Shown: positions 1 to 6,773 of the stretch, one piece after another
How positions within the stretch are numbered: the stretch's first letter is position 1
Layout of the letters: each line of letters opens with the position of its first letter
Assembly (NCBI GenBank): GCA_002689905.1
Contig: NZIN01000060.1
Location: 7,541-15,101, forward strand
From: Rickettsiales bacterium
GTDB taxonomy: Bacteria; Pseudomonadota; Alphaproteobacteria; TMED109
Length of the DNA stretch: 7,561 bases
Reading direction: 5' to 3'
Position numbers and translations under genes: made by a program
The notes under the pieces: model-generated
What the model saw: only the letters and a program-made list of their open reading frames with translations
The model's database searches: none
What the model was told of the DNA's origin: nothing

Positions 1-341
1 GTGATCAACCGTTTGATCGATTTGGGAATTAAGCCGGCCAAAGAGGATGGCACCGCGCCAACAGAAAGTTCTCCGATCGTGCGCGGATCACCCGTGAGAT
101 CATCTAAAATGGTATCATAGGCCAAAACGACCGCTTTGGCCTTGGGCACAAACGCTTTGCCCAATTGATTCAATTTGGGTGACTTTTCAGAACGGTCGAA
201 CAATCTGACTTGCAATGTTTCTTCAAGCCGCGTCATTTGTTGGCCGATCGCCGCATGCGTGACGCAAATAACATCTGCGGCAGCGCGAAAACTACCCTGT
301 TCAGATATGGCGATCAAAGTTTTAAAAAGGGCAATGGTCAT
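1..341 (-). CDS. LysR-family transcriptional regulator, N-terminal part (gene runs off the window)
   Basis: The first 113 codons are visible, starting at the ATG complementary to 339-341; the rest lies beyond base 1. Residues 1-60 form the LysR winged helix-turn-helix: SFRAAADV (17-24), then HAAIGQQMTRLEETL (29-43) and RLFDRS (46-51), the usual signature with its conserved Leu-Glu and Phe-Asp-Arg. The linker helix follows, and the effector-binding domain begins near residue 90 (GELSVGAVPSS). A purine-rich GAGAGG lies 13 bases upstream of the ATG, rather far for a ribosome binding site. No in-frame alternative start exists between the ATG and the upstream stop at 375-377. The gene diverges from tctC, the classical layout in which a LysR protein controls its neighbour and itself, so it probably regulates the transporter (inference). 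The effector is unknown. Confidence 0.95.
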   Translation of the reverse strand, partial: MTIALFKTLIAISEQGSFRAAADVICVTHAAIGQQMTRLEETLQVRLFDRSEKSPKLNQLGKAFVPKAKAVVLAYDTILDDLTGDPRTIGELSVGAVPSSLAGLIPKSIKRLI

Positions 342-376
342 CGGTCTTACGACACCTCTCAGGCCAAAATAGTCTC

Positions 377-390
377 ATAAATGCGCTTAT
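377..390. promoter_or_regulatory. Small dyad overlapping the lysR -10, possible LysR operator
   Basis: ATAA-N6-TTAT is a perfect 4-bp inverted repeat that covers the candidate lysR -10. LysR proteins bind short AT-rich dyads in the divergent gap and often repress their own promoter, so the position fits autoregulation. It does not fit the strict T-N11-A spacing, and such a short repeat can occur by chance. Confidence 0.25.
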
Positions 391-415
391 AAAGAAACGC
401 TTTACAAAAAGCCAA
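386..415 (-). promoter_or_regulatory. Candidate sigma-70 promoter of the lysR gene
   Basis: Read on the minus strand, TTGGCT (410-415) and TATAAG (386-391) are separated by 18 bases and resemble -35 and -10 hexamers (4/6 and 5/6 matches). The -10 lies about 45 bases before the lysR ATG. The hexamers are seen; promoter function is inferred. Confidence 0.35.
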
Positions 416-445
416 AAATTAATGACTGGCGCAAACGCAAATTTT
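415..445. promoter_or_regulatory. Inverted repeat in the lysR-tctC gap, possible activator site
   Basis: AAAATT (415-420) and AATTTT (440-445) form a perfect 6-bp inverted repeat. Inside it, 427-440 reads TGGCGCAAACGCAA, with GCG/CGC half sites and a T-N11-A (427 to 439) of LysR type. It lies about 205 bases upstream of the tctC start. No convincing tctC -35/-10 pair could be picked, so the site is only a candidate. Confidence 0.25.
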
Positions 446-650
446 AGGGAAACCTAGCATCGTTAGCACGGTATATGGCGTAAAATGACCATCAATGACA
501 CGCTCAAAAATGCATTAACTTGCGCTGGTCAGCGGATTTGCAAGCCTAGACTTTTAGAGCTGCTAGTTCAAAAAACCATGGCGCTTGCATCTAAACCTGT
601 GTCTACTATCAAAGATATCACAAAATTACAGCAAATTCGGGAGAAACATT

Positions 651-1604
651 ATGCTGAGACGTACTCTTCTTAAAACAACCGCAGCGGCGGCGCTTGCACT
701 GACATTAGGGGTGCAAGCCCACGCAGAATTGAACGGACCCGTTAATTACATCATTCCTTTCGGACCCGGCGGCGAGTCGGATATTTCTGCACGATTGCAG
801 CAGCCTTTCTTTGCCGAAAAATTTGGCCAAGAAATGGTGGTTTCCTACCAACCCGGCGGTGGCGGTGCAGTTGGCTGGGCCTCTCTCAACGGTTTGAACG
901 GCGATGGCCAAACCATTATGGGCGTGAACTTACCCCATATCATCATCAAACCTGCGCAAAAAGACGTAGGCTTTACAACAGATTCGCTGAACGCGTTCTA
1001 CATGTTCCACTTCACACCAGATGCCATCGTTGTTCCGGCCAATAGCCCCTATCAAACACTTGCAGATTTGGTGAATGATGCGAAGGCCAACCCCGGACAG
1101 GTCACCATGTCAGGATCGGGAAAAGCCAGCGCCAACCACCTAGCCCAAATCAAATTTGACAAGATGACCGGCGCGCTCACCACATATGTGCCGTTCAAAG
1201 GCACCGGTGCCTCTGTGACGGCGCTTTTGGGCAATCAGGTCAAAGCACAATGGGGTTATACAACCGTAGGTGCTAAACAAGGCGATGCCGTGCGCATGTT
1301 AGCCGTTGCGATGGAAGACCGTCATCCCCTTTTCCCGGATGTCCCAACCTTCAAAGAACTGGGATATGATATGGTGGGTGGCGCCTATCGTGGTATAGCG
1401 TTGCCCAATACCGCGAGCGCAGAAACCACCGCCATGTGGTCTGATATGATTGGCGAAATCAATGCCGACCCAGCCTTTCGTCAGAAAATGCTCGATGGTG
1501 GCTTTGCGATGTTGGATATAAGCGCGGCGGATATGCCGGCCTTTATGGCTGACCGCGTTGCGGAATATTTGAAAGATGCCCGCGAAGCTGGCCTCATCAA
1601 GTAA
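651..1604 (+). CDS. tctC: TctC/Bug-family periplasmic solute-binding protein of a tripartite tricarboxylate transporter
   Basis: A 317-residue protein, the usual length for the family. The start at 651 is set by GGGAG (639-643) seven bases upstream and by a typical signal peptide: LRRTLLK, a hydrophobic Ala/Leu core, and a cleavage site after AHA (residue 25). The mature N-terminus has the Bug-family ligand-loop motif PFGPGGESD (36-44), followed by the GGGGAVG loop near residue 72. The second lobe has the conserved MSGSGKASANHL and PFKGTGASVTALLGNQV segments, and LFPDVPTFKELGYD is also typical. Members of this family bind carboxylates (citrate, dicarboxylates, aromatic acids, some amino acids) in the periplasm and pass them to the TctA-TctB permease. 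The substrate cannot be read from the sequence. The gene leads the tctC-tctA-tctB operon, 32 bases before tctA with no terminator between. Confidence 0.96.
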   Translation: MLRRTLLKTTAAAALALTLGVQAHAELNGPVNYIIPFGPGGESDISARLQQPFFAEKFGQEMVVSYQPGGGGAVGWASLNGLNGDGQTIMGVNLPHIIIKPAQKDVGFTTDSLNAFYMFHFTPDAIVVPANSPYQTLADLVNDAKANPGQVTMSGSGKASANHLAQIKFDKMTGALTTYVPFKGTGASVTALLGNQVKAQWGYTTVGAKQGDAVRMLAVAMEDRHPLFPDVPTFKELGYDMVGGAYRGIALPNTASAETTAMWSDMIGEINADPAFRQKMLDGGFAMLDISAADMPAFMADRVAEYLKDAREAGLIK

Positions 1605-1636
1605 AATAAATTGGTTAATCCCGGAAAGTTGTAACG

Positions 1637-3142
1637 ATGGAATTCAGTCACTTTTTATCTGCCTTAACGCCTTTGAATTTTGCATTGGCTTTATTTGGCG
1701 TTGTGGCCGGCACTGTCATTGGATCTATCCCGGGGTTAACCGCCACCATGGCGCTGGCTATTTTGGTTCCCATCACCTTTAGTATGGAGCCTGCCTCCGC
1801 GCTTATTCTTCTTGGGGCCATTTACACCGGCGCAATTTACGGCGGCGCCTATGCCGCTATTTTATTGAATACACCAGGCACCCCATCGGCCATTGCCACA
1901 ACCTTTGACGGCTATCCCATGGCAAAACGTGGCGATGGAGATCTTGCGGTCGCCCTTGCCTGTTTTGCATCAGTTTTTGGCGGCCTGGTTGGCGCAATCG
2001 CGTTGCTTTTTCTGGCTCCGCCTCTATCGCAGGTCGCGCTGGCTTTTGGGCCTATTGAGTATTTTTGGTTGTCGGTTTTTGGACTGTCTTTAATTGCATC
2101 ACTCTCCAGCGGCAATTTAATGAAAGGTCTGGTGGGCGGGGCTTTTGGGATGATTTTATCAACGGTTGGCGTGGCTGAAATTTCTGCTGATATCCGACTG
2201 ACATTTGGCAGCCAAACCTTGATTGGCGGTTTTGGCGTTGTGGGGGCGTTGATTGGTCTTTACTGCGTACCGGTCTTAATCGATCTGGTCGCGGTTCCTG
2301 ACAGGCATTTAAAGGTGGAAGAAGGCGTGAAAACGGTTCGCATCGGAGAGGCATTTGCGCTCGCGGCGCGCTCGAAATTCAATCTGATCCGCTCTTCGAT
2401 TATCGGTACTTTAGTGGGTATTTTACCCGGCGCAGGCGGCTCAGTTGCTGGGTTGGTGGCCTATTCAGAGGCCAAACGTACCGCCAAGCCAGACCAGAAA
2501 TTTGGTGAGGGCGAGCCGAATGGCATTATGGCAACCGAATCCGCAAATAGCGCCACTGTTGGTGGGGGCTTCATCCCGACGCTGGTTTTAGGCATTCCAG
2601 GCACCCCGCCCGATGCCATCGTTTTAGGAGCGCTGTTGGTGCAAGGCGTACGCACCGGCCCAGCGATGTTTTCACAAAGCGGCTCGATCGTCTTTACGTT
2701 CATCTATGGATTGATAATCGCAACGGTTTTGATGTTGCCGGCAGGCCTTCTGATCGGGCGCTACGCGTATAAATCGATCGTCACTGTGCCGAAGGCAGTG
2801 TTGGTGCCAACGGTCGGGTTTATGACCATCATCGGCACTTTTGCCATCCGCAACAGCGTCTCAGACGTGATTATCATGCTGTGCCTTGGGGTTTTTGGAT
2901 GGGTTGTTGCCAGGTTTGGATTCGCTGCCTCACCGATCGTTCTGGGGTTGATATTGGGCCCGATCGCCGAGCAAGGCTTTGTGCAAGGCTGGACCATAGG
3001 CGCGGCGACAAATAACTTATTCGGGATGTTTTTTGGCAGACCGATTTCGCAGGGCATTTTGCTGTTCACCCTCATAACGTTAATTTTACCGCTGGTGGTC
3101 CAATGGCAAAAATCACGCAGATACGAAGAGGCTGACCAATGA
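1637..3142 (+). CDS. tctA: TctA-family large permease subunit of a tripartite tricarboxylate transporter
   Basis: A 501-residue, strongly hydrophobic inner-membrane protein of normal family length. GGAAAG lies eight bases before the ATG. The two halves each carry the family's glycine/proline motif: GSIPGLTATMAL (29-40) and GILPGAGGSVAGL (261-273). Each is followed by a second conserved block: YGGAYAAILLNTPG (68-81) leading to the TFDGYPMAKRG loop (89-99), and LVLGIPGTPPDAIVLGALL (316-334) leading to GVRTGPAMF (337-345). This internal repeat is characteristic of TctA. The protein forms the translocation path, with transport driven by ion gradients rather than ATP in known systems. Its stop codon overlaps the tctB start (ATGA), so the two are probably translationally coupled. 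Confidence 0.97.
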   Translation: MEFSHFLSALTPLNFALALFGVVAGTVIGSIPGLTATMALAILVPITFSMEPASALILLGAIYTGAIYGGAYAAILLNTPGTPSAIATTFDGYPMAKRGDGDLAVALACFASVFGGLVGAIALLFLAPPLSQVALAFGPIEYFWLSVFGLSLIASLSSGNLMKGLVGGAFGMILSTVGVAEISADIRLTFGSQTLIGGFGVVGALIGLYCVPVLIDLVAVPDRHLKVEEGVKTVRIGEAFALAARSKFNLIRSSIIGTLVGILPGAGGSVAGLVAYSEAKRTAKPDQKFGEGEPNGIMATESANSATVGGGFIPTLVLGIPGTPPDAIVLGALLVQGVRTGPAMFSQSGSIVFTFIYGLIIATVLMLPAGLLIGRYAYKSIVTVPKAVLVPTVGFMTIIGTFAIRNSVSDVIIMLCLGVFGWVVARFGFAASPIVLGLILGPIAEQGFVQGWTIGAATNNLFGMFFGRPISQGILLFTLITLILPLVVQWQKSRRYEEADQ

Positions 3143-3597
3143 CCCCCCCTTCTGCAATAAAAAGCGGCGGACAGATCGGATCTCTGCTTGCCTCGTTGTT
3201 CTTCATCTGTGCGGGGCTGATAACGCTGTATGACACAATCAGCTATACTGATCGCGACAGCCAAGTTTTTCCGCAAACCGTGGCCATTATACTGGTCGTC
3301 ACAGCGACAGTTTCATTCATCGCCAGATTTTTAAAACCATCCGATGAAGGCGGCTTTGGAACCGGCATTTGGTGGCGCCGGGTTTTGTTAATAATGACGA
3401 TGTTTTTGATGTGTTTCCTGATCCCCAAGATCGGATTTCTCTCCGCAGGTGTGGTGGCTTTCAGCGGTGGGCTGATTGCGGCAATGCATGAGGGCTGGAA
3501 CGCAAAAACGCTCATTTTATATCCGGTATCCGGCGCAGTGGTGATCACCGCCTTTTACGTTTTATTCAAATTCGTTTTATACGTGCCATTGCCTTAA
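3139..3597 (+). CDS. tctB: TctB-family small membrane subunit of a tripartite tricarboxylate transporter
   Basis: A 152-residue protein with about four hydrophobic segments (around residues 13-31, 42-62, 80-97 and 100-145, the last long enough for two). Between the first two lies DSQVFPQTVA, matching the short D-S-x-x-F-P loop of TctB proteins. The end, FKFVLYVPLP, is the typical TctB C-terminus. The start overlaps the tctA stop by four bases (ATGA), which fixes it. TctB is poorly conserved and its exact role is unclear, but it is needed with TctA for uptake in characterised systems. Here it follows tctA, whereas the original tctCBA operon has it between tctC and tctA. Confidence 0.93.
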   Translation: MTPPSAIKSGGQIGSLLASLFFICAGLITLYDTISYTDRDSQVFPQTVAIILVVTATVSFIARFLKPSDEGGFGTGIWWRRVLLIMTMFLMCFLIPKIGFLSAGVVAFSGGLIAAMHEGWNAKTLILYPVSGAVVITAFYVLFKFVLYVPLP

Positions 3598-3734
3598 AAA
3601 TCTCGCCTCGCAATATAATCCACAATGTAAGTCCAGATCCAACGCCTCAAGAGATGTAATCTTTTAATGATTCTGTAGGTATAAGGGCACAAAGCAGATC
3701 CCAGAGCGGTCTTAAGTTTCACACCGATTTTCAA
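3594..3734 (-). CDS. Possible 46-residue small ORF or gene tail convergent with tctB (weak)
   Basis: From a TTG at 3734 the minus strand reads 46 codons to a TAA overlapping the tctB stop. The frame is open further up, to a TGA near 3763. The product is basic and aromatic, with segments such as PYTYRIIKRLHLLRRWIW and a C-terminus IARRDF. This reads like a protein tail but is not recognised. There is no ATG and no clear ribosome binding site. The upstream part overlaps the tct terminator, and an open stretch of this length can arise by chance. It could be a relic of a gene broken by the neighbouring insertion element. Confidence 0.15.
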   Translation of the reverse strand: MKIGVKLKTALGSALCPYTYRIIKRLHLLRRWIWTYIVDYIARRDF

Positions 3735-3777
3735 CCCGTATGTACGCAGAATACATAGTCAATCATACGGGTTTTTT
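3733..3777 (+). terminator. Rho-independent terminator of the tct operon
   Basis: AACCCGTATG (3733-3742) pairs perfectly with CATACGGGTT (3764-3773), a 10-bp stem, and a run of six T follows (3772-3777). It lies about 135 bases after the tctB stop. The 21-base loop is unusually long. Inside, TATGTA (3739-3744) and TACATA (3752-3757) could form a competing inner hairpin that shares four bases with the outer 5' arm. The minus strand has no T tract on its side, so it is one-directional. Confidence 0.8.
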
Positions 3778-3858
3778 AAAAGCAAATCGGCCAGCCCAAA
3801 CCGTTTTGAGGCGCCGCAAAATGTAAAATGAAACCTTTATACTCGGAGTCATTGAACC

Positions 3859-5010
3859 CCGGATTTTTTCGGGTTGACGTCCGACCTTAGAAGAATTCAT
3901 CTTTTACAAGATCCGTCCTCGTTTTCTTTCTTCTTCCGATCAACTTGAGCTTAAGGTACGTGTTCGCAGTCAGCGCGAGGACCATGGCGTGGCGCGCTGA
4001 ACGAGTACAATCCTTTCGCTGGATGTTGGTGAAAGATGCGTTCAGATCGCGAAGATTCTTGATTTGGACGGCGACGCCATTCGTGGCCGGTACAAGACCA
4101 ACCGTGAAGGTGGCTGGGACACGCTATGTTGCGATGATTGGAAGTGCGACCGATCCCGAATGGCTTTGACGCAGGAAACGGAGCTTTTTGAATAGCTGGA
4201 TGTTCCGTTCTGCAGCTCAATGGTTGAGATCGGGGCGCATATTTTGAATGAGTTCTTATTGGACTACTCAGATTCTGGCTGCCTCAAGCTTCTTGCCCAG
4301 CTGGGGTTTGAGTATCGCAAACCAAAGAGCCTTCGCCGCGTTGCCGCTGCTGAACAGCAGGCTGAATTCATCGACATGTGCGAGCGCCTGCTGAAAAGGA
4401 TGAGAGCAGATGAAGCGGTATATTTCGCCGAACCAGTGCATGCCGAGTATCAAACGAAACCCGCATATGGCTGGGTCATGGCAGGCTGCAGCCTCGCCGA
4501 GACAACCACCGAAGGGCGTGGGGGCGTAAACATCCATGGCGAATTCAACTTTGAAACTTTCGATGCGCCCTTTGTTGAACCAACCACTGCGGACGGCACC
4601 ACTGCCGCACATCTTCTTGCCAAGATTGAGGCGCGCAACCCTAATAAATTGATCCATGTGATTTAGGACAACGCCGCTTATCATAAAGGATCAGAAGTCC
4701 GAGAGCTACCGCACGGTCGGATTGCCGCCTCCACCTGATCCAATTACCGCCATATTGTTTCACCTGAACCCGATCAAAGGATTATGCGCCGAAATACAGC
4801 AATTCGTGACCCATTATCGCCACTATCTCACGTAAAAGCAGTTCGCCAATGCGATCCTCAAGTTTTTCCGAGAAATTATTCCGAACGAGTATAATAGCTT
4901 TCAAAGTCAATTGTCAGATAATTTCAGGATCATAACTCACGAAGAATATCAATTTTTGAGAAAGAGCTAGTGTGCCATCTTCTACCAAGTTTCCTCTAAC
5001 ACCAAACCGG
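3859..5010 (+). mobile_element. Degenerate IS630-family insertion sequence (ends approximate)
   Basis: A decayed IS630-family transposase gene fills most of this span. The total of about 1.15 kb fits the family. The limits are tentative: CCGG-starting sequence at 3859 and, on the other strand, at 5010 are followed inward by loosely similar T/G-rich then AGAAGA-containing stretches. No clean terminal inverted repeats or TA target duplication could be confirmed. A short imperfect hairpin (AACCCCG with CGGGTT, 3855-3875) sits at the left edge. Confidence 0.5.
3899..4970 (+). pseudogene. IS630-family transposase, inactivated by multiple stops and frameshifts
   Basis: One frame can be read from about 3899 to 4705 and then, after two shifts, to the TAG at 4968-4970. 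N-terminal helix-turn-helix half: SQREDHGVAR (about 3968-3997), then CVQIAKILDLDGDAIRGRY (from 4045), then EGGWDTLCCDDWK. The middle has SGCLKLLAQLGFEYRKPK (from 4274). The DDE domain has VNIHGEFNFET (from 4529) and LIHVI-stop-DNAAYHKGSEVRE. Its C-terminal end shows LIQLPPYC, HLNPI, AEIQQFVTH and SDNFRIITHEEYQFL. Lesions: stops at 3998-4000, 4193-4195, 4664-4666 and 4833-4835, and single-base losses between 4705 and 4720 and at about 4758-4761. The first catalytic Asp position reads Glu (4430-4432), the second Asp remains (4667-4669), and the final Glu of the NPIE motif reads Lys (4776-4778). No ATG remains at the expected start. The gene cannot give an active transposase. Confidence 0.93.
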
Positions 5011-5098
5011 AGCCACGAGCAGAATATCCCACAGTCAAAGGACTTGGCTGATCGTTATGAAACTCAGAGATTTCGTCGAATCTAGTGAAAGAAAGTTT

Positions 5099-5422
5099 TC
5101 ATGCTTCGTTTCCTTCCTGAACATCGCTTGAAGTCCGTTCGACTAAGTCTTCATGATAACGCTTCAGTATGATTAAGTTTTCAACATTTTTCATCGCATA
5201 GCGAGCAGGATCAAAATGCGGCATACTGCGCGTGAAATAGACTCAGAAACAGAGTGATAATGGCGGGCGATTCAATCTTGCAAGCCTGACATATCGAGCA
5301 GAGATACTGAAAATTATAGGTCGCTACAACGTTGCGGGCAGATCCATTTTATCAACGTGCTGCTTATCTTTCACACCGCAGTTAATCCCGCATTTTGGTC
5401 TTAACAGGCTGATGTTCGTTTT
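5099..5422 (-). pseudogene. Possible decayed unidentified coding fragment (weak)
   Basis: On the minus strand one frame runs 108 codons from 5422 to the TGA at 5099-5101, interrupted only by TAG (5324-5326) and TGA (5243-5245). The last 41 codons, from an ATG at 5224, are open and read naturally, including MPHFDPARYAMKNVENLIIL and KRYHEDLVERT. Upstream segments such as RPIIFSISARYVRLARLNRP also look protein-like. The family is not recognised. There is no ribosome binding site before the internal ATG, and two stops in about 100 codons is not far below the random expectation. It may be the tail of a gene lost beside the dead insertion element, or chance. Confidence 0.25.
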
Positions 5423-5481
5423 TTAGATCTGCGCTGTCACTCGTTCTATCTGTCGGGCGCACGCGTCATTTTTCAAACTAC

Positions 5482-5511
5482 AAAAACGCAACCGCGCAAA
5501 GTCGGTTACGC
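5482..5511 (-). terminator. Rho-independent terminator of rpsU
   Basis: Read on the minus strand, CGTAACCG (5510-5503) pairs with CGGTTGCG (5494-5487) through seven Watson-Crick pairs and one U-G pair, with an 8-base loop. TTTTT follows directly (5486-5482). It lies 65 bases after the rpsU stop in the right direction. Confidence 0.75.
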
Positions 5512-5575
5512 GACACTAGATATGTTTTTGATCAAGCTTTATCCTTAAGCTTTAATATCACTGGGCTTGGGCGCT

Positions 5576-5779
5576 TTACCCTTCACGCTCAGCCTTTTTG
5601 CGCGCAAGCTTTTTGATCCGCTTGATCGCTTCTTTTTTGGCTTTTGCCTTTTTTACAGAGGGCTTTTCATAAAATTCTTTCGCCCTCATTTCGCGAAACA
5701 TGCCTTCACGTTGCATTTTCTTTTTCATAACACGCAGCGCTTGGTCTACGTTGTTGTCACGAACACTTACTTGCAGCAT
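5576..5779 (-). CDS. rpsU: 30S ribosomal protein S21
   Basis: A 67-residue, very basic protein matching S21: LQVSVRDNNVDQALRVMKKK (2-21), then QREGMFREMRAKEFYEKPS, and a Lys/Arg-rich C-terminal helix ending ARKKAEREG. S21 is a late-assembling protein of the small subunit near the 3' end of 16S rRNA and helps initiation on mRNAs. The ATG at 5777-5779 is chosen because GGAG (5788-5791) lies eight bases upstream and the protein then begins at the conserved family N-terminus. The frame is open for 24 more codons upstream, but these look non-conserved. The gene stands alone, with its own terminator downstream. No clear -35/-10 pair was found upstream; the best is a weak TATTGT-like hexamer near 5860. 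Confidence 0.97.
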   Translation of the reverse strand: MLQVSVRDNNVDQALRVMKKKMQREGMFREMRAKEFYEKPSVKKAKAKKEAIKRIKKLARKKAEREG

Positions 5780-5847
5780 ATGGGTATCTCCGTTGTTGCC
5801 CACCCCTTTAGGCTTATTTGCCGCTATGAGCAAGCCCTTGTTTGATC

Positions 5848-5907
5848 TCAATTGCGGTATGATGATACAATACAGAATTTTGAAACAAAGAGCAAAGAGA
5901 GGCTCAT
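5848..5907 (-). CDS. Possible 19-residue leader ORF upstream of rpsU (weak)
   Basis: An ATG at 5907 preceded four bases upstream by AAAGGGGGG (5912-5920) opens a 19-codon frame ending at TGA 5848-5850, about 70 bases before rpsU. The peptide (MSLSLLFVSKFCIV...) is hydrophobic and unrecognised. The strong purine tract is the only support; it could equally be chance. If translated, it might couple to or attenuate rpsU (speculative). Confidence 0.15.
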   Translation of the reverse strand: MSLSLLFVSKFCIVSSYRN

Positions 5908-5920
5908 CTCACCCCCCTTT

Positions 5921-6421
5921 GTTTATGATCACAAGCACCGCTGACCAAGCCGCATTAGTCGGAGACAGCATCGGAAAGGTTAGCAGCTTTAGATACCAAG
6001 GGCACACTGGATCTGATTACGCAGTTTGATCTCTGTAAGACGACCGCAGTGATTCAGATGGAGGTCGATACAATAACGCCGCCCTCTACCCATTTTTAAA
6101 AATAAATTCTAAAGCCAAAACAGCTTCTTATACAACTGGAAAAGAATTTATCTGGCTCTAAAGATAATGCAGCCTTTATTTGGCCCGAGAATAATTTTGC
6201 GTTCAGGGCAAGTGAAATTCAAAAATACTAGCACCTAATCCCCCGAGCAAAGGTATCAAAGCTTTCAATTTGCGGCCAGTATTTATGCGAAGATGCGACA
6301 GATGATAAAATTTCTCATTCGTCGTTTGTCCGTATAATTTTTTGCAATCGATCACACTCAGGATGTTATATCGTACTATGCCGTAACAGACCCGTGTCGA
6401 CGCTCAATCGAAGCGCTACAA
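5921..6421. other. Intergenic stretch with no supported gene
   Basis: About 500 AT-rich bases between the rpsU leader and the lysis cassette. I see no tRNA, no clear terminator for the cassette, no attachment-site repeat and no gene with a start and a ribosome binding site. A plus-strand frame lacking an early start codon is open from about 6233 to 6516, but it runs antisense into the o-spanin gene and reads as random composition. This may be decayed sequence at the boundary of integrated phage DNA. Confidence 0.6.
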
Positions 6422-6613
6422 TCATTCCCAATCGCAAAATTCGAAGCCTTTTTGATTATGTGCCAAGATTTGCCGATGGGTGCCAATCGTCAGCGCATCA
6501 CGCACCGATGGGCGAATAGGCTCTGCCCAAAGGCATTCACCGCTGATCACGGTCGCGCATCCACTTGCGAAGCTCATCAGAAACAGCATCTTCAGACATA
6601 AGATCCACCTCAT
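6422..6613 (-). CDS. Phage o-spanin-like outer-membrane lipoprotein (Rz1-type), embedded in the i-spanin gene
   Basis: A 63-residue protein. The hydrophobic N-terminus (MRWILCLKMLFLMSF) ends in the lipobox ASG-C (residues 16-19), so Cys19 should be lipidated and the mature part is only 45 residues. That part contains EPIRPSVRDALTIGTHRQIL and AHNQKGFEFCDW, a pattern I associate with small phage lysis lipoproteins of alphaproteobacteria (from memory). The ATG at 6611-6613 is chosen over a TTG two codons upstream, because AAGGAG (6621-6626) sits seven bases before the ATG but only one before the TTG. The start lies inside the i-spanin gene in another frame, overlapping by 77 bases, as in many Rz/Rz1 pairs. 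Expected role: bridge to the i-spanin and disrupt the outer membrane at lysis. Confidence 0.72.
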   Translation of the reverse strand: MRWILCLKMLFLMSFASGCATVISGECLWAEPIRPSVRDALTIGTHRQILAHNQKGFEFCDWE

Positions 6614-6773
6614 CTTCAATCTCCTTTGTGTTTTGAAGCACTGACACCCGCGCTTTTAAATCGCGGATCTTCTGGTTTGATTTCTGTTTGGCAGCGCCCC
6701 ATAAAAATGCGCCAAGCATGGCCAGAACAAAGGCACCCGCCAGCGCAAGCCATGTTTTCACCTTCGCAATCAT
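6537..6773 (-). CDS. Phage i-spanin-like inner-membrane protein (Rz-type)
   Basis: A 78-residue protein with a single N-terminal membrane segment (about residues 8-28, TWLALAGAFVLAMLGAFLWG). A charged, largely helical region follows, with coiled-coil character (about 33-58) and an acidic then basic tail (DELRKWMRDRDQR). This is the i-spanin layout: anchored in the inner membrane, with its periplasmic helix reaching the o-spanin. The ATG overlaps the endolysin stop by four bases (ATGA), so translation is probably coupled; only a weak GGGTG precedes it. Family assignment rests on architecture and on the embedded lipoprotein gene rather than on a diagnostic motif. A general small phage membrane protein is the alternative. 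Confidence 0.72.
   Translation of the reverse strand: MIAKVKTWLALAGAFVLAMLGAFLWGAAKQKSNQKIRDLKARVSVLQNTKEIEDEVDLMSEDAVSDELRKWMRDRDQR

Noticed and set aside
175..372. 65-codon plus-strand frame opposite lysR
   Set aside because: It is antisense to the clearly coding LysR helix-turn-helix region and has no independent support.
485..673. 62-codon plus-strand frame overlapping the tctC start
   Set aside because: It has no clear ribosome binding site and runs through the signal peptide of tctC in another frame. The tctC start has a well-placed GGGAG.
2761..3276. 171-codon minus-strand frame
   Set aside because: It is the complement of tctA and tctB, both of which show family motifs. Its own sequence resembles no known protein.
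3855..3875. AACCCCG / CGGGTT hairpin with T run as a second terminator
   Set aside because: The T run is in the loop rather than after the stem, and the stem is short and bulged. It more likely belongs to the edge of the insertion element.
5700..6029. 109-codon plus-strand frame
   Set aside because: Its first half is antisense to rpsU and the remainder has no recognisable motif or ribosome binding site.
6233..6516. Open plus-strand frame of about 94 codons between the intergenic region and the o-spanin gene
   Set aside because: It has no start codon near its beginning, and its end is antisense to the o-spanin gene; composition looks random.
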